A DNA stretch of 64,000 nt from Ecdyonurus torrentis (lineage: Eukaryota; Arthropoda; Insecta; Ephemeroptera; Heptageniidae): the NCBI GenBank assembly GCA_949318235.1, contig OX439132.1:12991624-13055623 (forward strand), given 5' to 3'. A program made the position numbers and the translations under genes. Below are positions 29,401 through 41,704 of the stretch, piece after piece. The notes beneath the pieces were generated by a model. The model was not told where the DNA came from, did not search any database, and worked only from the letters and a program-made list of their open reading frames with translations. Positions within the stretch are counted from its first letter, which is position 1. Each line of letters begins with the position of its first letter.

Positions 29401-30948
29401 CTTTTCACCATTGTTGTTTATATAATTTTTTTTTTTTAATATTCTGCAAATGATTGCTAGTTTGAACTTAACAGACAGATTTACAATAATTGCAAGGCGC
29501 TAACTGTGCTTGTCATATTATTTTTATTTCAACGTCTAAAATAACTTTTAATAATTTTATTTTCTCTGTCTCTTATGCCTTGTCATTTTGAAATAATTAT
29601 TATATTTACATAAAATATTACTAAGCTTTAGAAGTAATTTAATATTTTTTAAATAATACATTTTGATATGTATTTTAATAATGATTATGCATTTTTGTGG
29701 CTATTTTTTTATATTGATTATTAAATTGTAAAAAAATTAATAAATAAATAAGTATTAATTTGCACATATAGAAATAATCAGTCACTTGAATGAAGCACTC
29801 TATTATTATTTCTATATATAATTATTATTCCTAACGAAAAAGTAGGAATATTATTGTAATACGACTTAAAAGGAGGGATAATTAGAGTTTTACTATTTAC
29901 ATATTTTGATTGCCTATTGCCATCAAATGTGGAACCATTTTTAAGATTATTTTGTGGGAAAATCCTGTTAAAAAGTTAATGGTGTGTCAATTTTGATTTT
30001 TTTTTTTTTTTAATCTATTAACACAGAGTCTTTCGGGTCTAAAATTTCAAATCCCCGTAATTCTAAATTTGGCATATTGTCACCTATAATTTTTAGATAT
30101 CCGGGTTCTTCGGGTTTAAATTTGTCCAAAAGACTGTATTACTACAAAAAAATAAAAAAAAAAAGCTAAAAGAGTTTAAGAAGATAAAAAAAATCCACTT
30201 TATTCAGTTGTTTATTGATATTAGTTTTAAGTTTTTTTACTTGAATACATTTTATGTTATTCATGTAGGATTTCCAGTTGATAATCCATGAATTATTTTA
30301 ACAGCAGATCAATATTACTATACTTGGCTAAATGCAGCCTTGATCAGTATAATTCCATTCAGATTCATCTTTTACATGAAAACATAAAGATTTTTTTTTA
30401 ATGTTAAAGAAGTTCCTTATAATATTTTCAATGCAAATATAATATATTCTGTAAATTAATACGTATTTTGACCAAGATATTTTCAACTATCTATAAGTTG
30501 TTTGTTTTCTTCAACGGTGTATGCTCCGCTTCTCTATAATAATGATACTATACAACAATAAAAGCTATCAAAGAAGAAGAAGAAGAAAATGTTTCTTTCC
30601 TTCTGTTATTGTTGATGTTACCTATAGACAACAATATTGATTGTTATCACAAGCTCTCATCATTTCAATCAATATTTTAAAGCTTGATGATGAACTCAGT
30701 TAGAAATTATTATCATATAATATTAAGTTTAAAGTTAGAAAATTGACTATTAATGCGAGTTTTTTTATTCTTAGCAATAAGGAACTTTATTTTTAGTCAC
30801 AATTCATTGAAACTGTCAATATTTCATATACATAATATTTATAAGCGTTGTATCAAGTATAGAATTATTGTTTCTTGATTGACCTATAAAAATTTGAAAT
30901 AGAGTATAAGCTTATTGATAAACTTAATCCAGGTTTTATATTCTATAA

Positions 30949-30951
<3 letters not shown>

Positions 30952-31016
<65 letters not shown>
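30952..31016. repeat. (AG)n microsatellite
   Basis: Uninterrupted 65-nt run, about 200 bp upstream of a long (TA)n tract. Confidence 0.98.
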
Positions 31017-31019
<3 letters not shown>

Positions 31020-31222
31020 ATGGAAAGAAGGAGAGAAAGCTAAATTACTTTTTAATTAAAGAATTTTTTTAATTAAAATTTTACCTCTCAGTTCTAATAT
31101 AGTAAAAGAGTATTTTAATTTAATTTTTCATCTGTTCTATGTGCACTTTATATTATATGTATACATTAAGTGCATAGCATTATAAATAATTGTGAAAAAT
31201 TATGGCAAAGCATTTTAAGTCT

Positions 31223-31240
31223 TATATATATATATATATA

Positions 31241-31326
<86 letters not shown>
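31223..31326. repeat. (TA)n microsatellite
   Basis: 104 nt with a single C interruption near 31242. Tyr-Ile open frames on both strands here are artefacts of the repeat. Confidence 0.98.
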
Positions 31327-31329
<3 letters not shown>

Positions 31330-32865
31330 TTTTTACTTTATACCTAGCAAATTGCTTTTTTTTTATTTGGTCATGCAACAGTAATAGTGCTGTTTTAAGT
31401 AAAAAAGTAAAACATCGCATGAAATATTTTCCATTGATGTGCACTCGGTCTGTCGTTAACTAATTTTATTGCAACTCTAGTTAGATGCAAGTATTTAAAA
31501 ATAGTTTTACGATGTGCAGTAAAACAAAAAATGCTTTCAAACAATTATTTTTTATGTTTTTTAAATTAAACATCATTAATTTTACTTAAAGAAATATCTC
31601 AACATAAATAATATATTAAATAAATAATATGTGTGTACAACAAGACTTTAAATACATATAAGTAAAATTTATTGTATAATAAAGTATGTATATGAAAAAG
31701 ATGAAAAATGTTTTGTATCTCGTATTATATTTAAAAGAAAACATGGACTGTGTCAAGATGCACTTAAGTGAATGCAATTAAAAAAAACTTATTGCACGAC
31801 ACTTTTTTTCACATAAATTGTACCTTATTTGACGTTAACGTCGTCTCTGACCTGAATTATTATAATAGAGTAAGAATTCATCTGTATTTTCTGCAAGTGA
31901 TGATACTTACAGAAACTTTTAAGTCTTTACATTACAAATTTAATATTTTCTTAAAGAGATCCAAGCGTCAAGAAAAAAAATTCCCTTAATGATATATCAC
32001 GAGATGGAATATTATACACGTATGTCGTCATATCCTGACAAACTGGGGATACAACTAGTAAAGTAGGCAACCAGCTTTACAGTTTCTATTATATATCTTG
32101 AATTCATGTCATCATGAATTCTAAAAGTTGTCGACTTAACAGTTTTTTAATGCCAGTTTGATTTTAATTTACAGAAACGTTGAAGGACATAAAATGTGTA
32201 TGAATGATGGTCCCATATCATAAATGTTACGTTCTTGATATAGTGTTTTAAGAGCATGGCAGGTTTGATATCATTGATATTCAGTATTTTATTTTGATTG
32301 AATTGGGGTTTTGAATATAACAAAGGTCCAGTCAGGGATATAAGTCCATACAAAATACACAAGGAAGAACAGCATGGGAACACAATATTTCAAATTCCAA
32401 ACATACCAGCATGCTCTGTAATATAATGGATAAATATTAATATTACTTACACTACAGATAAGAAATTAATCACGTAGTTATTATTATTTATTATTATAAG
32501 ATCGTAATCCACCAGAATTAAGCACTGGTTTAATAAATTTGGATTTCTCACGTCTATATGAAAATTGTTCATTAAAATAAGAATAAAATTTTTAAATGTT
32601 TTTAATTTCAACATTTGAGAACTGCTTTATAATTTTTACTTTTAACGTCAAAACGTATACTTTTATATTTCAAATAATTATTTAAATTTTAATGATTTCA
32701 AATTTGGTTTTCTCGTTTCAGACTTACAATGTAGACTAAAAATGGAAGAAAATGTATTTATTTTTGGATAACACAACTTTAATTATACACGATACGTTGC
32801 GCTTAATATACGCTAGTTACTATAAATAATCTTGACAGTTCTAAAATTAGTTAACTAAAATTCTC

Positions 32866-32903
<38 letters not shown>

Positions 32904-35868
32904 ATAATCTCATCACATTTAAATAAGACACACGATATATTTACATAAAAAGTTCTAATTTGAATAATTTCTAGTTTTCATTTGTTTACTTTACATTTTT
33001 GACAGATAAAATACTCCTTTATATAAAATAAAAGACTTGAGGGATAAAAAAAAAAACACAGTGGGCGTAGACTTTTTATATTACGATAATGACAGCAAGC
33101 GGCTTAACTAAAGACATAACTTTGTTGACATATATGACTCCATTGTTAGAACTAAACTACAACAATGTACTGTGTTACATACTGCTTGGATTTAAAGTTA
33201 AAGTTACATGGTGAAAGTCTCGTATTTTATAGTCTTACTAACATGAAATAAAAGAGTAAATTTTGTTATTGGTACAACTAATAAATTGCAAATGATATCG
33301 ATTGTATATTTAGTTTATTTTATGCATGTTGAACATGTTTATTCAGAGTTTTTTCCTCTTTTATATATACCAATAAATTTAATTGTAATCTTTTTACAGA
33401 GTTTTCTTTTGAGCATAACATTTATATAACATTTATAATTTAGATTTAAAATTTTTTTTATAGCATCATCTTATGTTTTTATAAACATTATTTTAATTAT
33501 AAATATTAATATATGATTTCGTATCCTTTAATAATTTTTGTAGCAAAGAGGTTTTTAAATTTTAATAAAAATGCAAGTAGTTCAAGATTAAAAGAATTCA
33601 TCGAAAACTAAGGCTAATTTATTGTAATTAATTACAATTCAAAACTTTGAGCTTGATTATTTTATTCATACAGACAAATTTACCAATAATTGTTACAATA
33701 AAGTTATGAATGTACGTAAGTTAAAAATAAAAAATAAAAATCACATAAAAACTATCACAGTAAATCTTTTTGTATTTGCAATAAAAACTACAACAGGAAA
33801 GTGGTATTTTAACATAACGAGAAAGAAATGAAGGTATTGTAAAATTGAATATATTTAAACTTTTTATTTGTTATATAATAATAATATGATATATATTTTA
33901 GATCAATTTTCTTTGAAATAGAAATTTTCCATTGAAATAACAAATTAATTTAATAAAAAACTTTTTTTTTTTTTTTTTTTTTTTTTTGCTATGATTTAAT
34001 TTAATGTGAGAATACAAAACATTTTTCAACGTAAGACCACCCTGAAGAGAAGAATACAAAGTTTATTATACAAGTTTATTACATAGAGAATTAAGATATT
34101 TAGAAATAAAAAATTGCGTACTTAGTTCGTGATGATGAGTGTGAAGGTAAGTACTTTTGTTGAAGATTTATTTGCAGTATAATAATATAATTTACCTGCT
34201 GGAAAGTCTATGAAAGGTGCAAAAACAAATGATTGCTATTAAAAAGATTTTCTTACGTATAATTCATCGTCTTCTACTATATGAATGTTATTTAATGATA
34301 TCTTTATTATACCAGTGTATAAATTTATTTTGAATCAATTATATTGCTGGAAATATATTCGGTATTTTAATAAAATGTAGGGTACTGCTAATAAACAATA
34401 ATAATAATAAAAAAAAAAACTAAACTATAAACTAAAACACGTTAAAAAACTCCAATTTTCTTCATTTAATTTTTTCTGATCTCGGTCACCTCAGTGCAAT
34501 AGTTTTCTCCAAAAAGGAAAAAAATAAAAAAAGTGCCGCAGTGCTATTAGATAGAAAATGAAAGAACTCAGTGACTTTTTCCGCATCGCTTGTGATTGGC
34601 CAGCGCGCTTTACTGCCAATTATTGCTATTAAAAAAAAAAAAAAAAAAAATGACACGTGTAAGTACACTTTAAGGATTTAACCTATGATAAGGAATATTT
34701 TCAACTACTAGTTTATAATTTTTCATTTTTTTATTATTATTATTTTTTTAATATTTGCAATTAAAGTAATAATTAAAAAGAAATAAATTTATAGCGTTTA
34801 TTATATCGTTGTATTATTATAATTATTTTGCAAAGGCTTTTAAATAATTACTATATACAATAATTATTATTATACAGTTGATAATTTATTAACCCAATAC
34901 TAAGTTTAAAACAAGTTTTAATGCCATTTGTCATGAACTATTAAAAAGTACTCATTAATTAATAAAATAAAACATAATAAATCTTAACTTAAAGCAGAAA
35001 ATATTATATAATATAACGAGGCAACAAGCCGTCACACAGAAATAATATAATTTACACATTATTATTAGACAATTAGTAAAGCTTTTTAGACGAATTTGTG
35101 TTTCTAAAACGCAATAACAAATTTACAATAATAAAATGCAAATAAGTAATTCAAATATAACAAATAATTTCTAAAAAAAAAAAAACAGACTATTGATGTC
35201 TTAAATTTAGCCGGTAGAGACACGATCATGGTTTTAAAACTTTGTCATATTTGCATATCTTCTTATAAAGTAATTTCTTGTTGTTTATTAAAATTATTTT
35301 CTTATTTCTTTATCGAAATAAAAAAGAAAAATAATAACTTAATTTTGTTTCTCTTGTATATAACAGTATAAACATCTACCATACAGTTTAAATAAATGTT
35401 CCCCATTAATTATATTATTATCCTATAGGTGTTATTTTTATAATCTTTGTACATGCTTATAATAATATAATAATACTATAATAATTTATAACAATACATA
35501 AACAGATATAAAAAAAATGGACACAATACGTGACAGCAAATTATTTATAACGACACAGCATAATATAATAATAATGCATTTTAACGATAATACTTTATAA
35601 ATTTTTTATGCATGACTAATATACATAGTTAATGCATATATAGTGTGAGATAAATATAATAAATGATGTCAAAAGGGATTAAATATAATCATAAACAAAT
35701 TATATGCTTTAAATTTGTTAAATTAATACAGAAAAAAATATTGGTTTGATTGGATCACAAAGAATTATAATCTTGAAAAACGTGAAGTATTGTCATGCAT
35801 TTTAAAATTTACTTATGACTTATTATCAATACGTATAAAAAAATTGATGAAGTATTTTTATACTATAT
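31327..35868. other. AT-rich non-coding stretch
   Basis: No supported gene. 32147-32383 holds a 78-aa minus-strand frame in somewhat more complex sequence without a recognisable domain. 34470-34630 is a small GC-richer island ending in A20, possibly a decayed retroposon. Confidence 0.6.
32100..32121. repeat. 9-bp palindrome with 4-nt loop
   Basis: GAATTCATG, TCAT, CATGAATTC. Confidence 0.7.
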
Positions 35869-35870
35869 TA

Positions 35871-35990
35871 CACATGATAGTGATAAAATATTTTATCACT
35901 CATAATCAGGTGCTAAATATGCAATGTAATTCTCATGAGAAAAAATAAACACTCTGAATTTGAATGGTAAAATATCATCACAATTGTCTG
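35871..35990. mobile_element. TA-flanked foldback MITE, copy 2 (left half of dimer)
   Basis: Starts CACATGATAGTGATAAAA after TA (35869-35870) and ends before TA (35991-35992). The core is GCAATGTAATTCTCATGAG and the right arm carries TTTGAATGGTAAAATAT, as in the other copies. The right-hand TA is shared with the next copy. Confidence 0.7.
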
Positions 35991-35992
35991 TA

Positions 35993-36113
35993 CACATGAT
36001 ATATTGAGATAATGTTTTTTATCATTCTAAATCATTCACTCAATTTGCAATGTAATCCTCATGAGATAAGCACGCGCTAAATTTGAATGGTAAAATATAT
36101 TATCACAATCGTG
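35993..36113. mobile_element. TA-flanked foldback MITE, copy 3 (right half of dimer)
   Basis: Begins CACATGATATATTGAGATA right after the TA that closes copy 2, and ends before TA at 36114-36115. It has the same orientation, the same core (GCAATGTAATCCTCATGAG) and the same right arm (TTTGAATGGTAAAATATATT). The two copies form a head-to-tail tandem pair. Confidence 0.7.
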
Positions 36114-36115
36114 TA

Positions 36116-37687
36116 TACAATAATGGTATCACATTTACGCTACGTTCCCAATAGCCCACGTTTTAATAACTTTCTATATTTCTTGCTTGTAAATAAGAAG
36201 TATTAACTATTTTAAATTGATATTCATAAATAGTAAAAAAAAATATGAGTTGATACGGAGAAAAAAAATATTGTAAAGGTTAAATTTTGGAAATAAAATG
36301 TATTGAAAATTTTGACATTTACTTCAAAGCCAAACATGTATTTAATTAGTGTATCAATTGAGTAACACTATCTAATACATGAATCCATTATTGAGTGGGG
36401 GTTAAATTGACAAGGCAGGAATTATGATATTCTATGTCAATTTTTACTTTATTCTTCTTGAGAATAAAATTTGCTGAAGAGTCAGCAAATTTATGTTATA
36501 TGTTTTATGTTATGCATAATAATTTGAATAATGTATTTAAAAAATGTATATTATAATATTATGCATGCATGTTTGATGTTTGTATCGATGATGTGTTCAA
36601 CATTGGTAAGTAATGGAACGTATAAAAACTTCAATCTTTAAATGAAAAAAAAAAAAAAAAAAAAAAAAAAATGGAAAAAAAAAACTTTTTTTTTTTTTTT
36701 TTTTTTGAAATGGCAACGTTTAGACTTGGTGACTGATCCAATATGATTACGCTGAGAAATGTGATGTTTAAATGGATTTGATTTTTTTTTATATACCTAT
36801 AACATTTATAACATATCTCAATAAGTGAAAAAAGACATTAAAATGAAGTGTATAATAATATGTGGTGAATAAACGTTGCATGTTATAATGCATCAAGTTC
36901 TTCTTATATCCATGACAATTTTTCATGCATCAGTGAAGAAGATTATTTTATAATATATTATATTTATAATATAGATTTATAATATTATTACTATTATCTG
37001 CATCAGATATAATGTTGTTCTTCATATATATATATAATTTTATATCATATTCAATTATTCTTTCATGCAAAGAAAGAAATAATATATTATTATTATCATA
37101 TTATGTAAAATAATCAAGTTTTATTTCATGTAAAATGATTTTTTATTGCAGCAAAATAATAATAATAAAAGTTTCTTCTATATTATATACGAAGTTGTTT
37201 GTATTTTATTAATGCAGTTTAAAAAGTTTTAATAATATTTTATTATCGTGCATTAGTAATGTATATATTTCTAAATATATGCATCGAAACTTAATTTATT
37301 ATTATACACTTCATTTAAAAAGCTGTGATTACATGATGATGATTTTTTAGTGAAAGGTACATTTCAATAAATTTGCTTTTTCTGTAAAGTTTAATTAAAT
37401 AAAAAATGAATTCTATTTAATTGAATTATTAAAATATGTTGATTTTCAATTTTATATTTGCAGCACCCAGCACAGAAAATAAAGACTCAAAAAGACTTTT
37501 TAAACGTTGCTTCATCCATGTATTGTACAGCAAAATTATTTTTGTATACCCATAACAAATAAAGCTGCAAAGTTACTGTACATATTACTGTCCATGGTTA
37601 ATTAATAGTACGTATCATGTTATGGAAGTGAGTGCATATAACGGGGTTGCCAAACACAAATTATGTTGTTTTTGTTGTGTTTTTTTC
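36116..37687. other. AT-rich non-coding stretch
   Basis: Nothing coding seen. Contains the A/T hairpin at 36645-36706. Confidence 0.7.
36645..36706. repeat. Back-to-back poly(A)/poly(T) hairpin
   Basis: A27, TGG, A10, C, then T21. The A and T runs are complementary and would form a near-perfect stem. Confidence 0.9.
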
Positions 37688-37689
37688 TA

Positions 37690-38793
37690 CACTGTCAAAA
37701 ATAGACACCGTTCTTTTAAGGTTTTGTAAAGAAACTATTTTTGCTTACTGACATTAGCTTTCCCGACGTGTTTCGGAATTATTCCGAAACCCGGGTCTAA
37801 AGATCCCGCCGCGCGCCGGGAAACTTCTCGCCTGGCATGAAATATATTTTCATGCTCGACCCTAATAATTCCGCACTCGCACCAAATTATTAATGAAAAT
37901 ACGGAATTTTATTTTAGTTTTTATTTTTTAATGATGAGGCCTATTTATTGTATTTTACTTTATAGTTTACAATTTTCTTTGTAATGACAACTATAATTAT
38001 GCAACTTATTTATTTTTATTATTTTTAACACTTTGTTAAATTAAGAAGAAAAACTTTTTTTTATATATAACTTGGTTACAAATTGCGTAATTATAAAATG
38101 TACATCACACAAAAATTGTAAAAAATAAAATAAAATACTTACTTTAGAGCATCCTGCAGTCATATAATTCTATATACATAATATATATTTTTCAGGGGAC
38201 GTGAAAGGGTATTGAAATATATTTTATTTGTTCATTTTTTTTTCTTGTAGATTGTATTATAGTAGCATCAGGCATTGTTCATCATTTATCTATAAACAGA
38301 AGAGAAAAATAATTAATATAATGTTTTAAAACAACTGCACATGCTTATAATTTTATTAAAATAAATTAAAGAATCACATAACAACGGTTGAACCATATAC
38401 TTACATTAAAATATATGCAGAGAATAGGCGCGGGACTTGTGCTCACTGCAGCTCTCAGCCAACTTCTCTACTAATTATGAAGCAAAGATGGCTAAGATTC
38501 TCAAATATTTTCTGTTATTTGGGAAGAAATCAAGGGGAAAAAGAAAAAATGTCTGTTTTCCCCTCAAAACTACCCCCATATCCCTCCTGCAGACATCCAC
38601 TTCCTGCCGCATCCTTGCCGCCAACCCCCTCCCCCACTTTTTTACAAAAATTAGGCGAGAAAATTCGTGTTCTGCACCACCTTCAGTCTTTTCAGGACGA
38701 GATGCAAAATAAAAAGAAATCTCGAAGCTAGGCGAGTTTTTTGATGATTCGAGAAAGAAAAATCTCCGGACTTTTAAGGTTTTTTTGACAGTG
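37690..38793. mobile_element. TA-flanked DNA transposon with GC-rich cargo, 1.1 kb
   Basis: TA at 37688-37689 and 38794-38795. Inverted ends are CACTGTCAAAAA on the left and TTTTTTGACAGTG on the right. The word CTTTTAAGGTTTT recurs near both ends (37713 and 38771) in the same orientation. The left subterminal part is GC-rich with strong hairpins: a 21-nt perfect palindrome at 37770-37790 and CATGAAA/TTTCATG at 37836-37854. The middle is ordinary AT-rich DNA. The right third (38405-38735) is GC-rich and carries two overlapping short open frames. A TA duplication suggests a Tc1/mariner-type or similar element. No transposase motif is seen. Confidence 0.68.
38477..38731 (+). CDS. Unidentified 84-aa open frame inside the TA-flanked element
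   Basis: Not recognised. The frame opens MKQRWLRFSNIFCYLG, has a proline-rich middle (KLPPYPSC, LPPTPSPTF) and a charged, possibly helical end (FLQKLGEKIRVLHHLQSF then QDEMQNKKKSRS). A second frame (38437-38712, 91 aa) overlaps almost completely. Base composition is far richer in C than the flanks. A weak acceptor-like TATATGCAG lies near 38411-38419. It could be a captured gene fragment, a decayed transposase end or chance. I would not treat it as an established gene. Confidence 0.2.
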   Translation: MKQRWLRFSNIFCYLGRNQGEKEKMSVFPSKLPPYPSCRHPLPAASLPPTPSPTFLQKLGEKIRVLHHLQSFQDEMQNKKKSRS

Positions 38794-41627
38794 TAGTGCT
38801 GATCGAAATCAAGTTTACAAATTAAAAATATAGAACTATATTATTCTTTGAGTTTGGTGGTCAATTTGTCCCCGTATACACAAACATACAACAAAACGAA
38901 AACAAACGAGAATAATAATTTTGAATTAATATCCATAATTCAAAATAAGTATACAGTATTATAATGCAGCTTATATTAAAGTTATGAAATTTCATACCAA
39001 AGTTTCAACATCATATGGATCATTATTTAATATTTTATCATTAAACCACAAGACAATGAATATTCATGTCTTTCATACTCCTTATACGTGTTATATTAAA
39101 TGCAAAAAGCAAGTTTCAAAGTGTCAAACTACTTAACTTATAGTTCACTACTCATCGTAAGCATAATCTTATATTATATAATGCATTATTTGTAACAAAC
39201 TTGCGACAACTTAAGTTCTTCACACAAAAAAGGGTTTTCTTCTCAACAAGGTTTTACTTCAAGTAAGGTTGATGTACTTCACGCAATAGTAGTTCTAATA
39301 CTTGTTATAAGTTAATGGAAAAAGGCAAAAATGTAGTATATGCTGTAGAGATTTATCTACATTTTTAAAACCATTTTGTTTTTCAAAAAATCTTATCGAT
39401 GATGATCCAGTGCTTTGACCTATTTCATTTGCTCATTTTTACATGTTGAAATGATTGAATATCCAGGTAGGCTGATTACCTTTATTAAGAGGTATATTAT
39501 AAACCTCATGTTATAATGCAATCGGGTAGTATTGTACAAAAAAATGTATAAATGCAATATGGTCAAAGTTCCGGGTCACCGTCGTTATAAAGATTACATA
39601 CAATGCTACCACTTGTCTTTCATATAGTAAATAATTCTGAACTCTAACCTACATTTCAGTTGTTCTTTAAATCCAATATATTATTTATATTGAACTAAGT
39701 CATGAAAAGCAAATTTCTTATGTAGTATATAGAAGGATAAGTGCTAAAAATTTTCTGTCAGTAAACCTATCATTTTATATAGTTATATGTGTGAATTGAA
39801 AGGAGGAAATTCGATTTTAAAATTATATATTACAGGTTTTTCTTGCACGCAAGTGTTAAAGTAAATCACATGACCTTATTAAAATACATTATTACGTTAA
39901 ATAGATCGTCAGACATGATACTTTTTTATATTATATAGTTCCTGATCTATCAAGATTACATATTAATGTAAGATTTACTTTTAGTAGTAAAACTTACAAA
40001 TTACACTGATACGTATCAAGAATATTGATGAAATTTATAGTTATGCGTGTTTATAGACTTTCATTTATCCAATCTTTGTTTTAAATAGGAAATATTTTAC
40101 ACATTTACAGGTACGTACACGTGAAAAATTTGCCATAGTAACAACATGCCAGTCATTTTAATCTGGAACAGGTATTGACACTGTAAGCTATAATGTACTA
40201 CATGAAATATACTTTTACTTTATTTTATTTCACATGTATAGTTCTAGAGTACATATCTAAAATTAATATTATAGTATAATTATTACATTATTTTTAATTA
40301 CAATCGTCAATGCTATTGATCTCTTGTAGTTCTAACCATGTTTGGGTTAGGGTTAAGAGTGGGCCAGACATTTGTCAGAATAGACCTCACCTGTCAAAGT
40401 GTATATTTTATATGTATATTATACAGCATATTGTTTAAAAAAGATGAATATTTATTTATATAAGAGTATATATATATTTTTTTACTTTATTATGTACTGA
40501 CTGACTATGTATAATAATTATAAAATAAAATCATTAATTGTTTCACTTTTTACTATATTGTATGTTATTTCTTTTTTATTATTATTATTATTACAATATT
40601 TATAATTATTATATAAAACATTGCAATCAATGATCACACCTATACAGTAGTGTGTATATTACTATGGTGCATTTGTGTATTGATGGTGATTCCTTACTCA
40701 TAGTCTGTAAATGATGTATTCATTATGAGTGTAAATAAATAAGCATTTAAGCATCATGATGCTATTATACCTTTCGGTGTAGGCCAGGATTAAACCTTTT
40801 TAGTATGGGCTCTTAATGTATGATCTGAGGCTTACCAGACCTCAGGCTCAACCCATTATCACACTATTCTGGGCTCGACTACCAGATCTGTCCGGACCAC
40901 TGACTCTCGGAAAACCAAGAGTTTATCTATATCTGTTCCAAGCTAATATTTAACTTAAATATACTGTAATTTACAGGATATAAGTATCTGCAAATGTAGT
41001 GCTTCCTAGTGTATGTAATACGATTTAAAAAGTCCTATTAATTTTACACCATTTAAAAATTAACATACATTTTATTTTTATATGTACATAATATATACTG
41101 TATCATTATTTTTCACATGAAAATTGAGTCATGATTTTAAATAGTATAAATGCATTTCACTCAACTAAACTTTAAAAGCTTCTTATAGTAAATATAAAAT
41201 GCATTTTAGTTGAAGATGTCGACTTATAGTATATAGCTTGAAATGTTTTAAATTTATTTGTAAGCACACTTTTAAGGTATAACATGAATTCTTATACTTT
41301 TAACGCAATCTACGTATAGTGAACAGAATTTTATTAAAGGCTTATTTAAAAAATGTAATGTACTATACATTAAAAAAAATGTTCCTAATGTATACACTTT
41401 TATTGCAATGTATGTCAATTAAAAATGTCACATGTTATTGGTATAAAATTCCCATGTGCTTTTTACAACATTTCTCATATTTTTCACGCAACAAATTTGC
41501 AATATTACGAAAACTTTATTTGAACTGCCAAGGATAATGATGAAATGATAACTGACGATTTTAACAATATTAAAGTTCTAATATTTTGTTTATTGTTATT
41601 AACGAAGTGGGTAACCGACTTGGTACA

Positions 41628-41635
<8 letters not shown>

Positions 41636-41658
<23 letters not shown>

Positions 41659-41669
41659 AGAGAGCAAGC

Positions 41670-41701
<32 letters not shown>

Positions 41702-41704
41702 GAG
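41636..41704. repeat. Poly(A) tract followed by (GA)n
   Basis: A24 at 41636-41659, then GAGAGCAAGC and a (GA)n run to 41704 with one GATAGA interruption. A poly(A) next to a purine repeat could mark an old retroposon tail, but no body is recognisable upstream. Confidence 0.9.

Larger units (their letters stand above)
22874..30951. other. AT-rich non-coding stretch
   Basis: No gene recognised. Contains the G18 tract, the inverted repeat at 26428-26480 and a near-duplicated word pair at 30030-30125 (TCTTTCGGGTCTAAAATTT and TTCTTCGGGTTTAAATTT). Confidence 0.65.

Noticed and set aside
31166..31463. Tyr-Ile repeat open frames on both strands
   Set aside because: Produced by the (TA)n tract. The same applies at 60322-60531.
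32147..32383. 78-aa minus-strand frame in more complex sequence
   Set aside because: No domain recognised and no splice context; could be part of a decayed repeat but no partner copy is in the window.
40340..40356. GGGTTAGGGTTAAG resembling telomeric repeat
   Set aside because: Only about two units in unique sequence; chance is sufficient.
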